Below are positions 24,925 to 34,434 of a DNA stretch of 64,000 bases, in pieces. This stretch comes from Nectonema munidae. Taxonomy: Eukaryota > Nematomorpha > Nectonematoida > Nectonematidae. How positions within the stretch are numbered: position 1 is the stretch's first letter; every line of letters begins with the position of its first letter. The position numbers and the translations under genes were made by a program. Location of the stretch: NCBI GenBank assembly GCA_030549495.1, contig JAUIRK010000065.1, forward strand, positions 72,001-136,000, given 5' to 3'. Under the pieces are notes generated by a model that saw only the letters and a program-made list of their open reading frames with translations, ran no database searches and had not been told where the DNA came from.

Positions 24925-25136
24925 TTAAAAAGTTTTTCTCTGAGTAAAAGTCAATTTTTTCGGGTCAATTTTTCCTTGAGACCTTGAAATATGGTTAATA
25001 GAATTATAGAAAAAAATTGAGGTATCTAAATAGTTGATTTGGTATATGTTTAGATAGCGATCTTGAAAAATGGTATTCTTATTGATGTTCAAAAATAATC
25101 TGTGTTGGAGAGAGTTTATTCTACTCAAAAGCGTAT
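24925..25136 (-). pseudogene. LINE A fragment between two hAT insertions
   Basis: Minus-strand frame with INSLQHRLFLNINKNTIFQ. It directly abuts the left target duplication of the 25145-26874 hAT and lies where the LINE reverse-transcriptase frame ending in NILWGSSN would continue. Motif evidence alone is weak; the position is the main argument. Confidence 0.4.
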
Positions 25137-25144
25137 AATTAAAT
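25137..25144 (+). other. Target-site duplication, left, of hAT B
   Basis: AATTAAAT here against AATTAGAT at 26875-26882: seven of eight bases match. hAT elements duplicate 8 bp. Confidence 0.7.
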
Positions 25145-26874
25145 CAACGGTTCTTAACCCTTGTTCGTGACCCAAATTGGGTCCCCTGGCAATTTTTTTG
25201 GGTGGCCAAGGGCCAATGAAAAAAACGGAAAGATAAAAATACCTTGAAATAACAAAAATAAAACTTAATTATACGAGTAGATATCCATAATTTTACTAAT
25301 CAATTCGCTATTCTCTCCTCCATGCAAATGTATTCACTTGTAATTGCAAGTAAAAACAATGCAATGCATACCAAGTGCCTATCTAGTTTCTATTATGTTA
25401 TAGCGTGAGCGCAATTAAACAGAAGTATTGCAACTCTAACACATTTACAGAAAATATTTGGAGATGATGTGGCTAAGAAAATTCAAGAGATACCATTGTC
25501 GAATGACACAGTTCATTCTCGCATTGTTGACATGTCAAACGATATCAAAAGTCAATTGATTCAGTCTTTGAAAAAGAGTGGTCAATTTAGTCTTCAGTTG
25601 AATGAATCGATGGACATTAGTAATGATGCTCAACTGATGGTGTATGTAAGATATCAAGGAACAGACGATATGAAAGAAGAATTTCTCTTTTGCAAGCCGC
25701 TTCATACTACCACAACTGGTGAAGACATTAAAATGGTGGATTCTTTTTAAAAGATGAAGGACCATTCCTGGATTTAATGTTACAGCATGTGTTGTGATGG
25801 TGCACCAGCCATGCTTGGCGCTCTTCAGAGATTTACAAGTCGAGTAAAAAATGTGAACCCAGAAGTACTTATTCTTCACTGAGTTAAATGTTGTAATTTA
25901 AAGAAGTCATTCAAATCCTTAACTTCATTAAATCTAGGTCACTATACAGTTGTTTTAATCGGATGTGCAAAGATTTTGGGTCAGAACATACCCATTTGCT
26001 CTACCATTCTGAGTCGATGGTTATCTCGAGGGAAAGTTCTTCAGAGGTTACTGGAAATGACAGTAGAAGTTCAGATATTTTTGTGGATCAAAAACACCAA
26101 CTTGCTTCTTGGTTTAAAGTTCAGCTTATGGAAACGAAATATTTTCGTTGAAAAAACTTCATCATTTCCCAACCTTATTTTGATTTTGCTAACAATTCAT
26201 GAAGCTTCCTTTAATGAAGTCAAAGAAATTGTGGTGTAGTCTTGAAAAATGATGTGCGAATTCCAAAAATACATTCCCGAATATATGTCCATCTATAGCT
26301 GGGTCAGAAATCCATTTGATGTGAAAATTGAAGATCTACCTGAGGAAATTTCTGATATCTACCAAATAGAAGAGCAAATAATTGAAATAAAAATGACAAA
26401 ACTCTTGAATATGATTTTAAAACAGAAACTTTGAGTGCTTTCTGGGCAAAGATTTATAAAGAAAAAGAAGTGGTGTGGTTCCAAGCACTTAAGGCGCTTC
26501 TTCCTTTCCCAACAACGTATTTGTGTAAGACTTCATTTTCAGCTCCTATGGCTGTTAAAAATAAATGTCGAAATCGTTTATCACCGGAGCACGACATGCG
26601 ATGTTGTCTGTCAACAACAAAACGCCGTTTGGAAGAGCTTTCAAGAAAACTTCAAACGCAACGTTCTCATTAATTGTAACTTCTTTGTCAAATTAAAACA
26701 TTGTAATAAATAACATGTTTCTTTTGTAAATCAATAAAAAGCATTTTGATTTCTTAAATCAAAGTTAGATAATAACGGTTTTTATTATCCTTCTAATTTT
26801 TTTACATGTTGGGACGCGAGTGTTTGTGTCGTAGGTAAAATGGGTCGGCAAATGAAAAAGGTTGAGAACCGCTG
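25145..26874 (+). mobile_element. hAT transposon B with termini and target duplication
   Basis: A 1730-bp element. The left end begins CAACGGTTCTTAACCC and the right end, reverse complemented, begins CAGCGGTTCTCAACC, the classic short inverted end of Charlie-type hAT elements. It is flanked by an 8-bp duplication with one mismatch. It encodes a degraded ZBED5/SCAND3-like transposase at 25440-26673. It is shorter than usual because the N-terminal coding part is missing. It sits inside minus-strand LINE A. Confidence 0.88.
25440..26673 (+). pseudogene. hAT transposase (ZBED5/SCAND3-like), degraded
   Basis: Blocks in order: FGDDVAKKIQEIPLSNDTVH with SRIVDMSNDIKSQL, then FSLQLNESMDISNDAQLMVY (catalytic Asp region of this family), CCDGAPAMLGALQRF, FQKYIPEYMSIYSWVRNPF, and finally LLPFPTTYLCKTSFSA with NRLSPEHDMRCCLST (hAT dimerisation domain). 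The final block is still open to its stop at 26671-26673. Stops at 25748, 25879 and 26237 and several frame changes make the copy inactive. The BED zinc finger expected at the N-terminus is not seen. Confidence 0.88.
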
Positions 26875-26882
26875 AATTAGAT
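26875..26882 (+). other. Target-site duplication, right, of hAT B
   Basis: AATTAGAT, matching AATTAAAT at 25137-25144 in seven of eight positions. Confidence 0.7.
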
Positions 26883-28110
26883 GATCCCCAGAGTATATTT
26901 GCATACTTTATATGGGGGTATATATATCCATAATAAAGTACTTTGCTAACCTTTGTAGAAATAAATTTCCTAATTTTTAAGAGAATGCCGTGATATTTTG
27001 ACAATAACAGACTTTATATGCAATGTCCAAGAAAGTTTTTCCGTCAAAATTACACCAAGAAAGCTAAAATGAGGTATCCTTATTAGGTGAAATTTATCAA
27101 TTTTTAACGCAAGATCATTGAAAAAAGGTGTACTAGAGAAAATCATATGCTTACACTTATCATAGTTTATATTCAACAAATTCATTTTTGCCCAAAGCGA
27201 CACCATTTTAAGACATTTTAAACAACAAAGTTACATCATCAGCGTAGATATCTGTACATTTTTTTTGAAAGAAAAGAAGGCAAATCATTAATGAAGAGAA
27301 TAAACAATAACAGACCAAGAATTTATCTTTGTGGAACTCCTTGTGACATTGGATATGAGGAAGAGTTATTATGAGAAACAAAAAAGTGCCGATCAGATAT
27401 GTAGCTAAAAAGCCATGAATGAAAGTCTGAGCGAAAACCAAGTTTAAACAATTTGTGCATCAAAAATTTGTGGTTTACAGAGTCGAAGGCTTTCGCAAAA
27501 TCAATAAACACAGCTAAAGAAGAAACATTACCATAAAAGTTTTCATATATGCCAGAACAAAAATGTAGCAATGCCTTTTCAGTAGAAGATCCCGAAATGA
27601 AAGTGTACTGTTGAGAAGAAATTAACCCGAATTTGATGATAAAAGAAATCATTTTAGTTGAAATAATTTTTATTTTCGAAAAAACCGATAAGACAGAAAT
27701 AGGCCTAAAGTTTGATGGAGAAAGTTTCTTACCACTTTTAGGCAAAAAGACTATTTTAGCCAGCTTGAGGCACTTAGGGAAAATTTTAGAGTTAAGAGAA
27801 TAGTTGTATAAATAGAGAAGTGTATTTTCAATATAAGGCAAAGAAGAAATTTCAAACAAATTTCATCATACCTAATAGATTTTAAATTTTTCAAAGAGGA
27901 GATAGAGATATATATGTTTTCTATATTAAGAGAAGGTAAGAAAAAAGATACAGTATTCGAAGAGAGAGTATCATCAAGAAAACTATGGCATTCACTAGAT
28001 ATTGTTTGTTCACTTTGCAATATAAATGGAATAAAATCCTCAGATTGGTGAGTAATCGCACCCGTATTTTTCAATACTAATATTTCATTAATTGTTCTCC
28101 ATACTTCACA
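26883..28110 (-). pseudogene. LINE A reverse transcriptase (CR1/L2-like)
   Basis: Minus-strand frames give most of a non-LTR reverse transcriptase. From N to C they are: a pre-RT segment (NIENIYISISSLKNLKSIRY), fingers with LAKIVFLPKSGKKLSPSNFR, motif A AVFIDFAKAFDSVNHKF, motif B SQGVPQ, motif C YADDVTLLF (YADD at 27235-27246), motif D INYDKCKHMIF, thumb FSFLGVILTEKLSW, and YYGYIYPHIKYANILWGSSN. The catalytic Asp residues of motifs A and C are present. Frameshifts near 27860, 27330, 27210 and 26985 break the ORF. The endonuclease is missing: the 5' end runs into opposite-strand LINE sequence at about 28110. Confidence 0.88.
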
Positions 28111-28285
28111 CGAACACATTCCCTTCACCCCCCACTATTATCCACCAGCGATACTCTCATCCAACCATCTTCCTCCGTGAAATATTTAGGGCTCACCTTT
28201 CAATAACACCTCAAATGGTCATCCCACTTCAAAAACCTATACCACAAACTATCTTCAACCCTTTTCTCTCTTAGTAAAACTATAT
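28095..28285 (+). pseudogene. LINE B reverse-transcriptase thumb
   Basis: The frame reads SSSVKYLGLTFQ, LKWSSHFKNLYHKLSS and TLFSLSKT, the thumb segment (YLG...W--H) of a Jockey/I-type LINE. It is on the strand opposite to LINE A and may belong to the same copy as the endonuclease at 21985-23410. Interrupted at about 28290 by a hAT relic. Confidence 0.65.
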
Positions 28286-28389
28286 CTTTTTAATGGGGTC
28301 TAAGTATTCATCACTCTTCTTTTATATATAAATCAATCATCGTACCTACTAGAGCTTCTGATTTCTCGATAAAATTTAATTCTCGAGAA

Positions 28390-28643
28390 ACGAGAAAAAA
28401 AATATATGATTCTCAAGAAAAGTTTCGAGAAGTTAAAAAATATTTTACGAAAAAAATATTTTGTTTTATTAGTAAAATAACTTTTAAAAAAACAAGAGCA
28501 TTTAAAGTTTCGTTTTTCAAACTCAATTGTTTTGGAGATAAAATTCTTTCGCATTGACAAGAAGTTGGTTGGATGCATAAAAGAGAATTTTTTAACAATT
28601 GCATCGATTCTGATAAATCAAAATTTTTGTTTTGTTTGAACAT
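28390..28643 (-). pseudogene. hAT C-terminal dimerisation fragment
   Basis: Minus-strand frames read LLKNSLLCIQPTSCQCERI and LKNETLNALVFLKVILL. The P-TS---ER-FS and N-----L-FLK pattern is that of the hAT dimerisation domain. A frameshift occurs near 28560. It separates two parts of plus-strand LINE B. Confidence 0.6.
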
Positions 28644-28649
28644 CTGTAG

Positions 28650-29085
28650 TTCTTCTATTGTACTAACCCCTATCTATTCTTCCCTTCTATTCTACCCCAC
28701 ATCTCTCACTTATCAAAATAAAACCCACCGCCTTTGCCTCATCACAATGACCAGAGCCTACAAAACCTCCCCTACTAGAATCTTAGAATTCTTTAAGAAC
28801 TGCCTTCCTCTAACCCTTCATCTCAAACAAACGGTTACCAAAAAATATATTATGACACGCATCGAACCAAATTCTTATCTTAAGTCCTTCTATTTCCACA
28901 ACACTCAAATTACTCCCTCTCAAACTTACTACAAATCCTTATTCCAACAATTTTCGTCTCCACACAACACCACTCTCATTCAACCCAAAATCAATACACT
29001 ACCTTTATTTCACCCCTCTTCACCATTACCTTTCTCTTGTTTCATCAAATCCATCGCTAAACTTCTAATTACGACCCATATCTAA
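28650..29085 (+). pseudogene. LINE B segment after the reverse transcriptase
   Basis: An open frame of about 145 codons with LTPIYSSLLFYPTSLTYQNK, MTRAYKTSPTRILEFFKNCL and PLTLHLKQTVTKKY. These are the conserved segment between reverse transcriptase and RNase H in Jockey/I-type LINEs, where the consensus has YRTTP and LLPL. It ends with a stop at 29083-29085. The RNase H domain is absent, and an oppositely oriented LINE end follows at once. Confidence 0.65.
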
Positions 29086-29099
29086 GCATTAACGGACTT

Positions 29100-29600
29100 T
29101 TCCATATGCTTGCGGATTGATTTAGAGTGAGGGACTTTGGAGAAGAATATAGATCCTAAATAAAAGAAAATAGTGTAGTTATTTGTGTAGATTTTCTTTT
29201 TATTTCTTCTTCTTCTTCTTCTTATTGGTTTTTTTTGTGATTGCATGTTTGACTCTATGAAGATAATGAGAGAGCTTAGGGCATTGAGAAGGTTCGGATA
29301 TGAAAGTAGTTCGTGGAAATTAGATGGTGGGCGATTGAGAGTTTTGACTGATAGTGAAGGTAGAAGATGATGAGGTGTTTCGTGTTGATTGCAGTTGAAT
29401 CTATAAAGATTGCTTGGCAATTTTTTGATACGGTAGAAATAGGAATTGCAGGGGCAGTGACCGGATAGCCATCTGTATAGCCGTAGTGGTGGGAAGAATT
29501 TCATTTCTGACCAAATGTCCAGAATTTGGTTTGGATTGTTTATAGGTTGAAAGAAAATGGAGGGTGAGGATTGGATGAGTTCTTCTAAGTTATATAGAGT
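29100..29600 (-). pseudogene. LINE D C-terminus (Jockey/I-like)
   Basis: A minus-strand open frame reads PLRLYRWLSGHCPCNSYFYR, FNCNQHETPHHLLPSLSVK and PPSNFHELLSYPNLLNALSS. It shares the WLSGHCPC and HH motifs with 20690-21385. 29500-29600 extends the similarity with 20260-20430 at DNA level. It is the 3' end of a Jockey/I-type LINE. A CTT repeat (29203-29222) lies at the 3' side. Confidence 0.7.
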
Positions 29601-30379
29601 AGAATTTAATGAGAGGTGTATAGGATTTTTGAAAAAATCAAATATATAAAGTGTTATATGATCAAAACTGTATATAAATTTAAATTTTCAACGGAGTATC
29701 TAATATAGACTTTAAGTTATAAGGTTAACTACAGATAATGTTAAAATTTTTGATTTTTATTGATAGTATATCAACTATGGAAATGGTATCAAAAGATGCA
29801 GCAAACATTTTTAAGAAAAGTCACAAAATTTGAAGGGATGTAATTATGCAAATTTTGTAAATTTAATATTTTAGTGAATGACCCCCAATCACTAATAGGG
29901 TTATTGATCATAGGTCTGTAAACAAAAATTTATCCTTTACCACACGCAGATTTCAAACTAAAACTGCTGTATCCCATCAGGCTTCTTCAAAAGTGATTAA
30001 AATTTAAATAGGAGTTGTTGTTATCACCTAGGTTACATTATCTCGTTATTGGTGTAATCTATCAGTTCAAAAAAATCAATTTTTATTTGAAATAAGAAAG
30101 TATATCCATTCCTGGAAATTATTCACAGGGAATGTTCATCAATAGAAGTTGTATAGGAAAATATTCATCCATAGAAGTAAGGAAAATATTCATTTGCTTA
30201 GCGATTCACTCCAACTAAATGGTAGCGGCTTAAAATTTTAAATTTAAATAATATAAGTCTTTTTGTTAAAAATAAACGTATGTTTAATGCCCATGACAGG
30301 AAGACGATTTTCGAAATTCATATTTTAAGATATTCAATATTAGTATTTTGTTGGATGGCACAGCTGATACATAACAAGT
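29601..30379. other. No gene seen
   Basis: AT-rich sequence lying between the LINE D C-terminus and its reverse transcriptase. It may hold the degraded RNase H region or an unrecognised insertion. No motif was identified. Confidence 0.35.
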
Positions 30380-30960
30380 AGTGTCTAATTTTCTCTCTAT
30401 GTGGGTGCAATGTTTTGGAGAGTATTTGATTTTGGTTGATAGAATTAAATGTTGTCTTCGACGGATATTGCGGCATGCTATGTTAGAGATGGTTTGAGAG
30501 ATTGTGGGGGTTTGGCAAATGGCGTTGGGAGAGGGTCGCTTCAGTGTCTATGGAAGGGGGAGAGAGAAGCCATGAAGTGGGTACCTTGTGCGGGAGAGTT
30601 TCTCAATAGGTAGAGGAAATAAAAAAAGGAAAGAGAGAGAGATTATTGAATCTTTATTCCAGTTAAGTCTTGGGGTTAGCATGATTCCGAGGTATTTGAA
30701 AGAATAAACAAAATGGATAAAATAATTATCAATATAAACTTCATAAAAAACTCAACTTTAGATAGGAAAAAATATGAATTTACATTTATTATAAAATTCA
30801 AATAAGTAGTTAATGAAGGATATAAGTTAAGCAGGTAGAGGAAAAATTCAAAAAACAGCATCCGCATAATGGATAATGTCGCAAATTTGCTGCACATAAT
30901 CAATGATATAATGACCAGATAAGAAAGATTATAGCCATTGTGTTTTCTCATTGAGAAAAA
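30380..30960 (-). pseudogene. LINE D reverse-transcriptase palm and thumb
   Basis: The minus strand reads a degraded motif C/D region (CADDIIHYADAVF-like, in broken frames, 30850-30900). This is followed by FVYSFKYLGIMLTPRLNWNK at 30650-30710, an unmistakable LINE thumb motif (KYLG-L-P-L-W). The GC-richer stretch 30440-30620 continues downstream in the same sense. Together with 29100-29600 it fits one degraded minus-strand LINE. Confidence 0.65.
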
Positions 30961-31449
30961 ATTTTTGATTTTATAGCCTAGAAAGTGTTAAAGCACGTAA
31001 ACCGTATTTATACGTATCTTGCCAAAGGCGGATGAGAAATTAACAAAAATTGTCTAAAAAGTTACCTGATAAGAAGAGACGATTTGAGACCTGTTTCATA
31101 AGATTAAACCTGCGTCTTGAGTTGAATTTATATTTTTAAATACAAATTGAAGTCATGAAATTAACAAATTTGCATAAAACTTAAAAATTAATTGATTTTC
31201 TCAATAATTTGGAAGAATGGTGAGAAGATATATATTCGACTGTAATTAAGCATGAAGTTTTTACGCTTTTCTTTGGGAATTACTTTAGCAATTTATTTGG
31301 AAAGAGAAAAATTAAATAAAGAAAAATGAGTAAACAATAAGTTTATTCTTTAAAATCTCAACTTTAGAAAAAGGATGTAGTATTCCAATTTTGGAGCATT
31401 TTAGTCTTTATTTTAAGAATCTAAATTATGAGAACTACAGATTAGTGGA

Positions 31450-32063
31450 GGTTTGAAGAGAACGAAATCGTGTAACTTACATGTCAGGAAAGTTTTCGGG
31501 GTAGTGTTAAGAAAGTGAAATGTAAAAGGTGAATAGAAGTACCTGATGATGTGTGAGTGTAGGTGTGTATCAGGGTGTTTGTGAGGGAGTTTAACGTGAT
31601 AAATTGTGGTGAGCTGTTTGTTGTTGGTTATGTGTTGGATGTGAATTGGAGGAATTGAGAGTAAAAATATGTCGATGGTTTATGGATAGAGTAGGTCAAG
31701 AGGTTAAAGTGTGTGGATTATGTGATAGCATTGAGTCAATAAAGCTTTGGCAGTTAATGGAGATGCCTAGTTCAGGATTTCGATTTGAAGTCTGGTATTG
31801 TTCGATGGGTTATGGAGATGTTTAGTGAAGTAGTGGTATTCTAAAGATTTAGAGGATACGATCTTATATTGCATATAAGACAGATCTTTTGAAAATGTGT
31901 TTAGTTGTTTGGCATTTGTAAAAAAAAGGAAATGAAGTTTTGTGAGGGCGGGTTTGAAGCGTAGTTTATTTGTGATGAAATGTTCAAGAGTTGGTCGTGG
32001 ATTTGTTATATACTTGACCACAAATCCTACAAAATTTTTTTCAAGCAGTGTAAAGGACATCAC
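31450..32063 (-). pseudogene. Possible ORF1 region of LINE D
   Basis: A 98-codon minus-strand frame (31767-32063) with PTLEHFITNKLRFKPALTKL lies upstream of the LINE D reverse transcriptase in the correct order. It has the look of a gag-like ORF1 but no diagnostic zinc knuckle. 31450-31766 is C-rich on the minus strand like the endonuclease part of LINE B, without clear motifs. Confidence 0.3.
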
Positions 32064-34434
32064 GTCACCCTAAAAGGTCTGTCAGTCAGTCTCTCAAACA
32101 ATAACCTCATTGGAAATTAGCAAAGCTAGAATCATGTGTTGTGGCCTGAGTAACGGAATTCTATTTTAATCATTTTCTTGAATCAAATGCTTAAAAAAAT
32201 TGAAGGTCCAACCGAGCTAGTCGCAAAATTATTCCAGTTTATTCCATGGTTTTTTGTTAAAGAAAGTCGTGGGTAGCAAGAAACTATTTGTGCAGTACTC
32301 CACTCGGTTTTGTCTTTTTACACAAGTGAAAGTATAAAATATCCTTTTTCTTAGAATTGTAGGGTTACGGAGTGGGAGGAAAAATACCCAACACGAGTCT
32401 GACCCTAGTGCATACAAAAAATCTAACTTCGCATTCAAATTCACAACACGGGGAATCCACAAGTCAAAAATTTATGTACTTATTTTTTAAATGCAAAATA
32501 TAATAGAAGTATACTTTTGTGATTAACGCCAAACATTTCCTTCTTTTATATCAATATATTTACGATCAACAACTTTAAGTAGTAAAAATGTATGGAATAC
32601 TCTAAACCTGGATGTCCAAGCAAAGCTATAAGGCCCCTATTCGTGACGAGCTATTTTCATTTCCTCAGTGAAGGGAGGGGCTATTTTAGCTATCCACCTT
32701 TTTTTCTTGAAATATTGAAAATTTTTACAAAATTCGCGCGTAAACCCACAATTTAATTATTATTGCGAATCTGATGACGTTATTTATATTTTACGAAAAT
32801 CAAGCAAACCTGTCAATCAATGCCAAATATATAAATTTGTTGTCTTTTTTGGAAGACGCTTGAATGTGCGCCCCTGGAATAAACCAATAATAATGGATGC
32901 TGATGAAAAATATAACTGGGTGCTACTATAACTAAACTCAGCACTTTTGGCTCTGCTTGGTTTGATTCCTTTTTCTTATTTTATCCTTCACTTCGTTTAA
33001 TAATAATTAAAGAGACAGCTTTGAACTAAATACCTCAATAGGACCTCTATTGTTTTACTTACAAATTCGATATTAGCTTGTAGTCTGTACTTAATTTATC
33101 CTATAATTTATATGGTATCTAATTTTGCTCTTTATTCTAAACCGATACTTGCTTGATTCATTCACACCGAAAAAAAAGTTGTCTAATTGGATTTACATTT
33201 ATATTGGTATCTGTGATAGTTATGGTAACTCTAACTGTTTGAAAATGTTCACATCCGTTTTTTAGTCAATTAATGATTAAAATATTAACTAATAAGATAA
33301 AGCTCTAAAGATCTTTGATTCACAATGGAGGAGCTTCTTCTTCACGGTGAAGATGTTTTTTGAAAATCTCAATACTAGATTTTACACCATCTCCTAGTTC
33401 GTTGGAAAACAGTACATCTTCCGTGTAGACAATTACATACTTGTTTCTTAAAACTACATAGCCGCTGAAAGGGATACTATATCGAGGATATAAAAGCACT
33501 TTATAAACGTGTTACTATTTCATTTTTCTCATGATCACGCGTTTCATTTCCATGTGCCTTCAGTTCCATTACTTCTCTCATACTCAAATATTTGTACTAT
33601 AATAAATAAAGATTGTGAGAAAAAACTTGACAAATGATTATTTGAAAAAAAGATCTGATTTTTACCAAATCGATTGTCACTCTAACACCATTTTTACCTT
33701 GTAATTTCCAAAAAGTCGTAGAGAAATGAAAAACATGGACGATATTGTTCTAAAATTTATTTTAAATTTGAAGGATTTTTTAGTTACCCTCAATCAAAAT
33801 TTTAATTGTCATTTTCAATCAAAATGATTTTTTTGAGAAAATTAATTTTTCCGAAATGTGAAACTTGATTGACAATAATTCCACACATTCTTGCAATGAG
33901 TATATAATGCATTGCAACGAAAAAGATAAGGAAAAGTTTTGTGGCTCTAAGATCTGAAAATGAAAACTCACCCTGAAGTTCCGAAAAAATTATTTACCTT
34001 AGCTCCAGCTTCAACTTGATTGTTTGAAAAAGCCATTTTTATTTAATCTAAAAGCTCCTTATATATTATTAACGTTAGACTGTTTATTTCATGATGTTCC
34101 AATAAACAGCATAACCAGTTAAAAAACAAATAATAATTAATTAGTTTTAATCAAGCATATTATGCAATTTAGTGGGAAAAAAAATATCGAAGAGATTCTT
34201 TAAAATTATATTTAAACATAATACCAATCTTCCGCGAATCGGTTATAATGCGGCGACATCTTGGACCCCAAAAAATTAAGTCGATTTCCATTGTATTTTA
34301 TTGAATTATCAATTCCAATAACATTTGCTGTACTGAATTTCATTTCCTGTTGTGTAATTTAAAAAAAGAAATTTAAAGGCTTCAAAAAGAACGTGAACAA
34401 TTTTATCTTTTTTATGCCGTTTTATTATTTATTT
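32064..34434. other. Intergenic stretch with one exon candidate
   Basis: Mostly non-coding. The open frame at 32229-32462 (minus) has no recognised motif. The only coding-like signal I would keep is at 33302-33495. Confidence 0.4.
33319..33495 (-). other. Candidate last exon of an unidentified gene
   Basis: A minus-strand open frame without stops for about 58 codons contains YPRYSIPFSGYVVLRNKYVI, VYTEDVLFSNELGDGVKSSI and FKKHLHREEEAPPL before its stop. Base composition and residue content look protein-like, with mixed charged and hydrophobic residues and no low complexity. Possible upstream pieces on the same strand are a short Met-containing block near 34000-34037 (MAFSNNQVEAGAK, followed by GTAAAT) and an open block at 33650-33760. 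I could not join them in one consistent frame. The family is not recognised. It could be a small host gene, a pseudogene or chance. Confidence 0.3.

Noticed and set aside
32229-32462. 77-codon minus-strand frame as a host exon
   Set aside because: No recognised motif, no clear splice sites, and it lies between repeats.
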